Below, one piece after another: positions 1-11,300 of a DNA stretch of 20,366 nt (within the stretch, counting starts at the first letter, position 1; the number at the start of each line of letters is the position of its first letter). Under the pieces are notes generated by a model that did not search any database, was not told the DNA's origin, and worked only from the letters and a program-made list of their open reading frames with translations. The stretch is from Echinostoma caproni. Lineage: Eukaryota > Platyhelminthes > Trematoda > Plagiorchiida > Echinostomatidae. Location: assembly GCA_900618425.1 (NCBI GenBank), contig UZAN01042501.1:24526-44891 (forward strand), given 5' to 3'. The translations under genes were made by a program, and so were the position numbers.

Positions 1-19
1 CCTAGTCTACTGCTCAACG

Positions 20-118
20 ATATAAACGATAGTTTTCTGCTGTATTGTACCAGTTGAGATGCAGCGAAATCTACCTTGGCATAAATTGTGCAACCTAGCT
101 TTATTGTGCCCTCTTCAA
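20..118 (+). repeat. Dispersed repeat copy 1 (possible PLE terminal region)
   Basis: A TATAAAC box at 20-26 is followed by CAGTTGAGATGCAGCGAAAT (52-71) and then CATAAATTGTGCAA. The same order recurs at 4700-4803. The two copies share a 20-base identical core and looser similarity around it. The copy ends at an (AT)n tract. Copy 2 lies directly after a PLE coding fragment, which suggests that both copies are PLE terminal sequence. Confidence 0.6.
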
Positions 119-138
119 ATATATATATATATATATAT
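119..138. repeat. (AT)n microsatellite
   Basis: Ten uninterrupted AT units, immediately after the dispersed repeat copy. Confidence 0.95.
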
Positions 139-693
139 GTTGAATCACGTGACTTATAATTGGCTAATAGTTTTCATTGTGCAAACAGTTTATTGTAAAC
201 AAATTTAATCGGGTTTCTTACTCCACTACTCGCGATGTTTGTTTAAAAAGTAGCTTATAAATACCTACCCTTTAGTTTCGGCGCTCAAAACATTCCTACT
301 AACTTCATACTAACCAACTGTTGACACCTACTGGTCCTCATTTAGTTTCACCCGAAAAATGATAAACATTTCAAATTGAGAGCAAACAATATCAAAAGAT
401 GCCCCTCTTGCATCGGAACTGCAAATTTGGCCACCCCATTCACATACCTGTCCCATTTTCCTGTTCTCCGGTGACTGCCTTCTCCTGTGTTTGGCATGCA
501 ACAAACAGATCAGAAAATTCAAGCTGGATTGTGCTCGGGAACACGAATAGGATATAACCTCAATCCTGATCACACTGTCCCGGATCTATGTGACACAAAG
601 TGTTTACCCATTTATTGTCCAACCCAATGAAGCAGTTTAAACTGTTTTGGTCTCCTCAGAAGGGAATAACTAAGACCTGAGTCATGCGGTCCC

Positions 694-711
694 GTATCGT
701 ATCGTATCGTA
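694..711. repeat. Short (GTATC)n pentamer array
   Basis: About three and a half tandem copies of GTATC/TATCG. A partial inverted match (ATACGATAC) follows at 722-730. Confidence 0.85.
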
Positions 712-834
712 CCAAAGCACATACGATACACGCTCGCCTTGGACGGAAGTCAGACGCGTTCACGGTCACAAGCAAGCAAGATTCAGTAACAGCTGACCTC
801 AATAGCAGTAGAGCTATGGTTATGCCCAGGGAAT

Positions 835-859
835 TGTGTGTGTGTGTGTGTGTGTGTGT
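835..859. repeat. (TG)n microsatellite
   Basis: Twelve uninterrupted TG units. Open frames across it on either strand (His-Thr or Cys-Val repeats) are artefacts. Confidence 0.95.
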
Positions 860-1992
860 ATTTAATGACTGAATGAGGTCAATTTCGCGAATGAGTGAGA
901 ACATATTTTGAAATCGGGTGACCTGATGCACATTTCGTATCGCCCATTATTAGCAAGTAAACATAAAATGTAACCGGCTCAAATCCGTTGAGTGTATGAA
1001 AACAACGGTTTTCACAGTTTTAGAAGTCCCCAATAGAGATGCTTCTTTTTGAGTGACTTAGTTGAGACAGACATGGTCTCCCTATTATTGTGCTAATTCT
1101 CAAGCTGTTGGGTAAGTTCTCAATTCCGTATAGTATTTTCTCAGTACACTAGTTATAGTATCTCTTTGTTAAGACTCAAGCATCGCAGTTGCACTAAATT
1201 TTGTATTTCATGGGTAAAAGTTTCCTCACGTCCGGCGTACCGAATGGCTGTCCGGCTGGCTGTGAAAAACTCAACTGGACCGGGCCTGTTTGTGAGTGCC
1301 CGAGGCTACCGGAACCATGACGCTAGTTTGGTTGTCATGGTGACTAATACCTGAGTCATTAATGCTCACAGCTTCCTGACCAAGCTTTTAGCCTCACTTT
1401 AAGTAGGCGTCTATGAACTATAATTTCTTTTTACGTTCTCTTCAGTGAACAGTAGTCTCGTTTTTAAAGCGCTAAGGCTAGCGGAAATGAAAGTCTCGTG
1501 TGTTTATGTGAGTGGCACGCAAGATGAACGAAATAGATAAGGTCTACAAAGTCGTTACTTTGCATTTGCGCACAGTGCAACGCAGTTATTACGCGACTTA
1601 CTCGGACAGGATGTATTTCCAGAACCATTTTTGTCGCTCAAAAGTACTCTTCTCTTGTTTAGAGACAAAGACCTTTTAAATAAAGTAAAGTTTTAGAAAC
1701 AGCAACAAGAGGTTTCACGTCTTTTGCTCGGCGCTATTCCGGATATGACTGAATCAATTAAAACGAGAGGGATTCGATTTATCTCGGATCGTGTGAAATA
1801 GAGTCCGTCTGCCGCTGCGCGTAATGGCGCCAGTGACTGTTATGAAGACGCAATACAAAATAACGGCGCTCATATTTCACCTCCATTGGTATTTTCAATG
1901 GAGCATTTAGAATGAACGAGAAATTTTGCTGATAAACCAAGCATGTTATTTTGGAAACTGAGGAAACGTGTGTTCAAAACACTGGAACGTAC

Positions 1993-2391
1993 GTGAGCAG
2001 CCCGACGATTCAGAGCTGTCTGCACAGCGGACACGGTGGACTCAGCCAAATGCAAACTCGAACCGGCCCGATATTTCGAATGAGCCAATTTGCGCAACGT
2101 ATTGATATCTCCTTTGGATAGACCATAGGGGCGCATAGCCATCTGATCGGATTCCACACCCTCACGATAGTCCATCGGATGCCCGGTTTGACTGGGCGAT
2201 AAGGCACGACCCGGTGCTTGGGAAGCATCCTCCGAGCGGGGAGTTTTCGCCTCGGTCATTCGCGGTGGAAGTGGTGGCGCAAAACCTTCGGCAGACTCGG
2301 GCAAACCGGATGACCATTCGGCTTGCTGCATACTGAGCAACGGCTCTTCGGCCTCGTCCGAATCAGCAATCATGGAGTCGGAAATGACTAG
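1993..2391 (-). CDS. CROCC: Rootletin exon e: Ser/Pro linker and start of the next coiled coil
   Basis: The exon is 399 nt, 133 codons. The acceptor has a pyrimidine tract followed by gacgacag/CTAGTC. The likely donor is GCTCAC/gtacgt, keeping phase 0; the frame stays open past it to 1870, so the donor is less certain than the others. The exon reads LVISDSMIADSDEAEEPLLS, then a Pro-rich part (APPLPPRMTEAKTPRSED), and ends STVSAVQTALNRRAAH. Human rootletin also has a low-complexity Ser/Pro linker here, followed by STLALIHSALHKRQLQVQ. The following exon is outside the window on the left. Confidence 0.82.
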
Positions 2392-5300
2392 CTGTCGTCC
2401 AGAAGAAGAGAAAAATGAGATAGAATATGGCCAAATTTGGAACAAACTTCAACCACATAAAAGCAAGAGTACTTAATAAGGCTGCGGTATGAACACAAAA
2501 AAATTTAAAAAAAACAAAACGGAAACATTGGTGAATTTTAAATGGAGGGTAAACGATCTTTTTCATGTGTTTCGCATTTTCCACTAACGGTACAGAAATT
2601 TTGATATTTATTAGTTTACAATATCGCCTTTTAATCACATGAATTTCTTAAAATATCACGTCCTTCTGTTAACCGAATAATATTAAACCATTGTTCAAGA
2701 ATTTGTTAAATTCAACAATTTAAAACTTTTGTATACCAAGGTTGTGAAACGTTCAGTAGCCTCGGTGGGATTCGAACCCTCGCGCATGGACGCCGCCTAC
2801 GCTTTTGTACAGCGCATGTTCTACCAAATGAACTTTTCATAATTTCGACATAAAACTTTAAATCTGCCAAAACACAGTCGAAAACATTTTATAAATTAAA
2901 ATAATCTAATAATAATCTAATTCGTGACCTTCCCACTAACCCAGATGATCTTCTCATTAAGTATGCTGATGATGTCACAATAGGTTCCAAGTTCCAAGGT
3001 GATTTCCGCTTTTCACATCTTCAAACCAGTTTATCGGCCTTAAAATTATGGTCTTCGTCTTCCAAGTTATCTCTCAATGCATCTAAATGTAGGGATGTCA
3101 CCTTCTCGCTCGCCAAAGAAGAACGACTAAATTATTTTGAAAGAAATTTTTCTGTACTGTATGTTGAAAATTAGTCTGTTCCCCCCAGTAAATTCTCTAC
3201 AATACCTCGGTGTAACTATCTGCCAAGATTTCACCTGGACCTCACATTTAAATTCTACTTTTGTAAAGATTCGAAGATTGTGTTTCTTTATTTCCCGCTT
3301 GCGTTCTTTGAAAATTCTACTGGATTTATTCACTCGATTTGTATAGCTTTATGTTGTTATTCATTTTCTCTACTACTCCCCAGTTTTATTTGCCGCTCTT
3401 AGAGCTAAAGATTACATAATTCTACGCCGGTCTATTAAAATTATTTCTCGCACAAGCGGTATTCCTTATTTGCACTTGTGTAACTTTATCGCCAATAAAC
3501 ATTTTACCTCTTGCGATAACTTCTGCAACAATATTCTATCAGACACCATTCACCCATTACACACAGAACTTGTACAACGTATATTCGCTTTTGTAACTAG
3601 ATGTCGTTATAAACTAATGTATGCTCGTACCATTTCATATCGCTTGTTCATAATCTCCTATCTTTCGGGATTTTTGGCTCGAAAGGTATCCACTTGACAA
3701 TCATAAATTCAAATGACCCACGAACAGCTTTTTTATTTGATGCTACCTCACACTGCCGGTACAGAAGGATGCGCTACCATTACCTGTGCAATCTGACTCA
3801 AGGTCTGATGCATGACATGTGTGTGTTCAATCAGGAGTTTGGTTGCCTTCAAGTGATCATCAGGATCTTCCAACAAGTTGCCCGGCTGCGTGACGTCTTC
3901 CTCCTCCTCATCGTCATCCTCCACCTCCTCATCCGAGCTGCCCATACCATCGCGACCACCGCGTTTGGACCGTTTGGACTTTTTGCTGTGTCTCGCAAAC
4001 TCTGTGTCCTCCACAACTGAATAGATACCGGAACGGAGTTGACTCATGGTGGTCAGAATACGATCTCTGTCGGCCAACTGTGAAAGCATTTGTACAGCGT
4101 GAGGGAAGTTTTAGATACATGTATATCTTTCAAGCGATATATCACAATACAACTTTGCAGCTTTCATTTTTAGTTAGTCAGTGGACTGACAGTCCGTTAA
4201 GTGTAACTGATTCTTATATGTTGACAAACAGTAGATTGAAGATTGAAAAGCCCGTTATTGCGTCAGCGTTCAGATTGAAGATCACGCCGACTGCAAACTG
4301 AAACGTAATCTATCAATTCCAATGTGGGTGCAGAGACACTTACATAGACAGAACAAAAGGCAATTAGGTAACCGGGTTTCAGAACTGGGTTCAAAGTAAG
4401 GTTTCCACTGTAAAGTTCACGCAACCAGGTAACTGCTACGGTCTGTGCTTACAAACCACCCAGGTCATCGATTGTCAAGGCCTTGTTGATTACGCAACAC
4501 TTCATGGATCGCGAGAAAACATTTCGAGTGATTTTTACTGATGATAACACCAGTTTGCTAAAGATCGCCCAGGCGATTGCAATCAAGCGATAGAAACCAA
4601 TTCTCTGTCAACATACGACTTGTTCATCACCTTGGCTTTGCCTTGGTGACCTTTTCCCCAGTCAAATTTGTTTATTTTGTAATCCATTCCCAAACCCTAT
4701 ATAAACATTCTATTTGTCTGCAACAGGCATCAGTTGAGATGCAGCGAAATTGTCCAGGACATAAATCGTGCAATGTGGCCGTACCGGCTTCTCTTTTCAA
4801 ATTTATCATGAGAAAAGCATATTTCGGTAACTCTTATATTCTAAAAGATACAATGGTCTTTTGTAGTTTGGTTTTCATCTACTTTGCCTTTTTTATCAAC
4901 CCGTTTCGAAAAAAAACTTCAACTTGTTCTCACATGTTGTCCGCGTAATCTTAATTGCGTTGCACTACTGAAGTTCACGAGATTGTTCATTAGAAAAGCA
5001 TGTGAAAAAAATTGGTATTGAGCTGACCGAAATGAGTGGATAATTACTAAGATTACTGTTATGGTTTATAGTACACAACAAAATTCACCGTGTAAACAAT
5101 TGAATCAAATCCTCCACTGTTCTTAATCAACAAATAATCGGGTTGCAATGTTTCAACCGACTCCTAATTCTAAAGACTAGTGATTAGATGAGTGAGGTTC
5201 TCGTGCAGATCGGTTGTGCTTTGTAGTATAAATGAAAAATCGTCTGGACAGTATGCTTGCGTCCTATCTGTGAGGCCCCTGGTTCGATCCTCGGGTGGAC

Positions 5301-8300
5301 TGATAAACTCTCAAGGCTGATTAGACTCAGTAATGTTGAAACAGACGTCTCGTGCTTTCTCGTCTTTCAATTCACCATATGATTGAATCACATCCTCTAC
5401 TACTCTCATATTTTCTACGCGCGATCTAAACAAAAATACAATGACTTTTACAACTACCGACGTATTAGTTCACGGATACAGTTAGTGAGCGGTTATCTTG
5501 TACCCTGATAAAATATCACTCTGTTTTTTAGTCAAGTTTCACTTCACTGCATTTCCCTTGTTCAGCCAGTTGTAGAATTCACCTGTTGATCTTTATGGTA
5601 GCAAGACCTATAGATTCAAATATTACAAAATGAAAGCATAGGGTAAACACGAATTTCCTTGGTCCTCCATTCGACCTGCATTATATTTTTAATTATTTGA
5701 TTTCCGAATGGCGAGAGCATATGTTTTTACAAACTGCAATTCATCAACAATCAGACGTTTCCGGTTAGAAGCTCACTCAATAAGTATGTGATCTGGACCA
5801 TGGGAATGAAAGATATAATTTGAGAGTTCATGGTAAACTGAAGAAAAATCGGTTATTGTTAATGATAATAATAATAATACTAATAATAATGATTAAAAGA
5901 GCAAATGCAGTGAGCATTTCTCAGTATGATCAGTTTGCAACTAACTTGTGATGCCAGGCGTTCCTTTGCGGCCACGGTCTCGGTCAATTTGGCCTCGGTT
6001 TCCGCCAACCGCGCTTGGCTACGGGCCAGAGATTCAGTGAGATTGCGGATCCGGTCGGCCGCTTCGGCCTCGAGCGCACTCGCCTGTTTAGTCTCCCGCT
6101 TCAGAGTGGCTTGAGCCTGCGCTTCGGCCGTGCGCATGTTTACCTCCAAGTTACCACACACCGACTGTATATTACGGATGTATCGGGCAAATTCTGTCCG
6201 CACCTGTGCAAAGAATTCGAAACGTTTGTATAATTGGTATGAGAAAACCGGTGAAATCAGTAGTTTGGCTTGCCTATGCATGACATCCTTTCACAAGGAT
6301 TTGGCATCTGTGCGAAATGGTTTTCTTGAACGTAGCACTTTGCTGCATTTGAAATAAACGAATACTTGCATTTCTAACGATTTCGCTTAGGGAAAGCGGA
6401 TCTGATTGAATGATTTACTTCAATTAGCCTTACGCACGCATTTATCTACCTCTGCCTGATGGTAGATACCATTTTGAGGTGAACTGTGCAATTAAATTTC
6501 GTTCTACAAAACAAATCAATTCACAGTTAAAAGAATGTGTAAATACTACCAGTTGACACCATTCATCCATCTGAAATGGAGGTTACCTGGGAAATAAGTT
6601 AGCTCAAACGACATAAGCCTTCCCGCCCCGACAGGAGGTCTAGCCTTGGTTTTGAAGTTAACAAAACGCCTGGGTTCAGTGTGGGAAAAGGAACAGGTTC
6701 CAACTGAATGGTGTGAATCGGTCATCATACCGAGTTGCAAGAAGGGCTACAGGTCCTTTTGTGAAAACCACAGAGTAATTAGTTTGATAAACATTGCATC
6801 TAAACTTCTCGCCGGTATCATACTCCTTCGATTGTCTGCCGCACGTGAACGGCGTACGCGTGAGAACCAGGCTGGTTTCAGACCTGGACGGGGTTGTATC
6901 AACCACAGCTTCACTCCGTCAAATTCTAGAGCACAGACACTCCTTTCGTAGACCCACCATGTCTCTCTCGCTCGATCTGAAGGCAGCTTTCGACTCAGTC
7001 AACCGCTGTAAACTTTGGCGCTGCCTCGTTCTAAAGGGTGTGTCCGGGAAGTTTATTTCAATATTAAAACCTCTTTATACTAATAGCCGGAGCCGAATCC
7101 GAGCTTACGACAGTTTTTCACCCGAGTACACCACGGAACGTGGTGTTCGACAGGGTTATCCTCTTTCTCCGTTTCTATTCAACTTTGTAATAGATTTGAT
7201 TCTTGAAACAGCCCTGTCCTCGTCCGAGGATAGTGGAAGCCTGTGTGATCTAAATTATGCAAACGACATTGTGCAGCTAAGATCCAGGTAAGTTGCAAGC
7301 TTTTCTGAACAGTTTGAGTGCTAGTGTAGCCATGTTCGGGATGAGTTTTGCACCTTCAAAGTGTAAAATGTTGCTCCAAGATTGGCTTGGTCCATCACCC
7401 CGTCTCACCCTGATTGGTAAATGGTAGAGAAAGTAGACAAAGTTTGTTATCTGAGCAGCTATATCTCACTTGGCGGACGCATCACGGATGAAGTGTCAGC
7501 TCGCATATGGAAGGCTCAGTTGGCATTTGCCAACTTGAGACATTTGTGGCGCCGTCACGACATCCGGCTGTCTGTGAAGAGTCGAGTATATGTTGAGGCA
7601 GTTCTACCAGTACTGCTCCATGGTGCAGAAACTTGGCCACTACGGGAACAGGATAAAAATCGATTATCGGCGTTCGAACACCGCTGTATACGTCGTATTT
7701 CACGAGTCTGGTGTGGGTAACCGGACGAGCAATGCTGAGGTTAGGCGTAGAGTTTTAGGCAGTCGCGGTCGTCCACTGGTGCAAGTGATTGACCTTTCAT
7801 AGATTACGCTGATTAGGGCATGTGTTACGCATGTCATCAAATAGTGTGCCACGGCGAGCAATGTTTGCCGAGGCAGAGCGTGGTTGGACAAAGGTCAAGG
7901 GTGATCAAACGAAGACCTGGCATGAGGGTATGAAAACCCTAACCAGGATACTAGGTGACATAGGTCCCGTTAGACTCCCTGGCCGGGGACCTCGGGATGG
8001 TCGTAACCGATGGATAGATACACTGAGTGACATGGCTGGATGTCGCAAACATTGGCGCTCGTGCATCCATTCATTATTCCCCTAACACCGTTCTACATGC
8101 ATTCTCCATCTTCCGCTTGAATTTTCTTTCAACAGCCCAAGCTTCATTCTATTGTTTTATCTAAATGGGCAACCAAAAGATAGCAACCAAAACCGGCGCA
8201 CGAAAGTGTATAGTTAATGGTTGTAAAAACTGAAACTGAAACAGTTGAGAGATTAGAATTTGGTCAATAATGTTTACTGAAACTAAACCACAAGATGAGT

Positions 8301-11300
8301 AACAAACCTATAAAGTAAACAATTATAACTGTTCCACGCACATCGCGAGGTGAATTACCATGATCTATTGTGGCAGAGAACCGCACGATTGGCAACGGCT
8401 TGAATGTTTTCTTAATGTGACAATTTGTAAAAGTATTTAATCTGACTAAATCTATCACAGAACACTCGTTCAATGTGATGATTATCCTTTTTAATTTCGC
8501 CTAACTATCATATAATTTGATTATTATATCCTCTTAGTAAATTATTTCAATATATTTTGAAAGGCACAGAACTCAACAATCCATTCACTAAAAAATTTAT
8601 CAAACTTATGCAATGACAAGCTACTAGAACGACGTGTATCTTCCCCCGACTTATTGTGAATACGGATTGGGTTGAAGAAAACTTGGAAGAAAAGGAATGA
8701 AACCATAAAAGATGCAATACATTTAAACATTCTGACACAGTTGACGTTGTTTGACTTACACTCAATGAATTTGTCTCCGTTGTGTTCGAAAACGAAACTT
8801 TAGCCCATCTTAAATGCATCTCTCGGGCACGTTAGAACAGACTAATGCACCAGTGACAGTCAGATTACACATACATTTCGCGTGATCATATAGACAAAAG
8901 AATGCCTGTCTAACGTATGAATAGTAGTGACATATTGTAAATGAAAGTAATTGTTTCAAAGATTTTGATGTTCTCTATTGACAAGTGAATGAAAAGAATA
9001 CCGATTATGGCTAAACAAAATTTAGTATCACCCGCGAAAATGACCACGGGTAACCCAGTTGATTGTATGAAAGTATTCAATTGTTACCTTATGTACTGAC
9101 AGATTGTCTGACTAACTGACTGACTGCCTGAATGACTGCAGTTGACTGACTGACTGACTGACTGACTGACTGACTGACTGACTGACTGACTGACTGACTG
9201 AATCTGATTATTCCAATGTTACCTACGTTATCATACCAGTCGTTCACATTGTCCCTTGTACAGTTCAATTTATATTTATTAAATAAATTATCTGGTTGAA
9301 TATAACGTATATCTAAGTTATTTGTGTTTCGTTCTTTATGAATATTCTTTTCCACAGTTGCAAAAATTACTATTATGACAATAAAATACACCGTTTGACG
9401 GAATCCACAACCAAAAAGTTTCATAGTGGTGCATTGAACCATCTCCTTTTATGTGCCGCCTCGTTTCCCCAACAGAATGATGTATGCATCAATTTATTCA
9501 TTTTTTGTATATACATTTACTCTTCCGTTGTATGCATCCAATTTCTTTTAAGCATAAATCGAATTACCAACCCCAAAATGCCGGAGCTTAGAGAACGGAA
9601 ACGAGCATGTTGGGCATGTTGGGCAAAATCTTCATTCAAAAATTTCATGATTTTGCGCATCCCAATTTATGCGCCCCCAATATGCATTTGACTCTTGTAC
9701 ACTGAAGTGCACAGTGTATTGCCTGCGCAAGATGCGGTCACTTTGAAGGTCGGACAAGCAGCTGAGCTTGCTTGTACGGTTATGGCATCTGGGGATCTGA
9801 GTCTCACTTTGCTTTCGTTCTTCCTGCTTCACTATTTCCCCTCGCCGACTTGGGGCGGTTCCCGGAATTGTTCGTCTACATAATACACACACACACACTA
9901 GGGCGTCATGCGCACGCACACACGCACACACAGGCGAGCGCTTGATGCTGGTGTTTCAGATGACCTTGTTTTTGCCAGATACGAACAAACTGTCTGTGAG
10001 TCGGAATCCGCTTGCTGTCTTTCCGGTGCACAGGGCCACCGATAAGTGGAGAACTTTTCACGCCAGCAATCATCGGTCATTTTGTAAGTACCCTATGGAT
10101 CATTACGGTGCACATACCCCGAGGTCTCTTTAGTTACGGAAACAGACTTCTGAAGCTTACACAACAGATACTCTACGGAAAGGCTAAATACGATTTATGG
10201 CTTATCGTGCTAGTCAGCGAGTTAGAACGTGAGCAATAGAAAGAAGGAACCAAGACTGTGATATATGTGCGCCCCTGGTTAGGAAGAGCACTATTCACTG
10301 AACTGTAAAGGGGTGACTGCCATTGTGTGAACACGATTTACACGGCCAATGGGTGAAATCCAGATCAATAATCATTAGGTCGATAGCGAGACCGACCAGT
10401 CACGTGACACTCGAAGCGAGCGAGTTGCAGCATGATTTGTGCTCTCTTCACAAAGACTTTTCCGCGCAGCACGATAGCTATAGATCATTCGAATAATAGA
10501 GGAATTATGACCGTTATTCACACTGAAGGAATCAGAAAAATTGTCCCCATTCCACAACAAAATCACTGTGCGATATTTTGTCTCTAGTGAACAAATAAAT
10601 GGGTACCGAAGACAGCCAAGTAGTCACCAATCAACGATCAGCATGAAAGCTCATTTTATTGGTTCAGGTGGACGCACCATCTAGTGGTGTGCACTTCAAA
10701 GTGGACCAATCCTTGTGTCCGGTACATGTCTCTCAGTAGGCCAAATACAGAATTCCAATTTAGCAAATTTCAACTGAAATTCACTACATATTGGGTAGCA
10801 TAATTTGGTTGGTTGTTTGCCAAATTCAGCAAACCAATTGAGCATCAAATTACCACAAATGTCAGAATTCTAGTTTGACCTCCATTATTCAGATCCGTTT
10901 CGCAGAGATCAGCATCAATCTGCAGACTTACTTGTGTCAAGTCTCGATCGGTTTGTTGTCGCAAGTCACCGAACTGACGCCGAAGCCCGACGACCGTTCG
11001 CCACAGAGCCAGCAATCGACTATGCTCAGCGGCAAAATAGTCATTGAATGCGTTCTCCTCCTCCCGCCATTCGGTTTCTCGTTTGTCTAGCTGTTGTGCC
11101 GCGTGGCGCCAGGCCAGTGTGAGTCGTGCCACATCCTGACTCAAGCCCTGATTCGCCTGAATAGCTTGATCCAGTTGATCTCGTAACAGTTCATTTGCGC
11201 GTGCCAAATCGTTCGCACTAGAAGAGACAGGACACGATAAAAGTTAGTTTTATTTCTGGTTCATGGAAAACACAATAAGCTTCATACTAGAAACGCGTTA

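Larger units (their letters stand above)
1..1992. other. Intron sequence downstream of the last visible exon
   Basis: I see no coding exon in this stretch on either strand. It is AT-rich, with microsatellites at 119-138, 694-711 and 835-859 and one dispersed repeat near its left end. The open frames present lack recognisable family motifs and splice-supported boundaries. It is presumably the rootletin intron following the exon at 2391-1993. Confidence 0.6.
4078..5945. other. Rootletin intron with a PLE fragment and a SINE
   Basis: This is the 1868-bp intron between exons c and d. Besides the listed repeats, the stretches 4810-5080 and 5420-5860 show no coding signal or known motif. Confidence 0.6.
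8244..10931. other. Intron sequence with microsatellites, no supported gene
   Basis: This is the remainder of the 4.7-kb intron. A (TGAC)n array (9143-9201) and CA-rich tracts (9885-9932) account for some open frames. One short Ig-like translation (9716-9796, +) is discussed in the findings and is not called as a gene. Confidence 0.55.

Noticed and set aside
1870..1992. Extension of the last rootletin exon to the stop near 1870
   Set aside because: The frame stays open, but similarity to rootletin ends at NRRAAH, next to a good donor (CAC/gtacgt). The extra translation is not coiled coil.
2745..2835. Functional tRNA gene on the minus strand
   Set aside because: The A and B boxes and an anticodon-type hairpin are present, but acceptor ends do not pair and the spacer is too long. 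A tRNA-derived repeat fits better.
4731..4760. CAGTTGAGATGCAGCGAAAT..TGTC laid out like a hammerhead core
   Set aside because: U4 and A6 of CUGANGA are both changed in each of the two copies and stem II does not form. It was kept only as a dispersed repeat.
9089..9442. 117-codon open frame on the minus strand with Ser-Gln-Ser-Val repeats
   Set aside because: The repeat is the (TGAC)n microsatellite read in frame, and the remainder has no motif or splice support.
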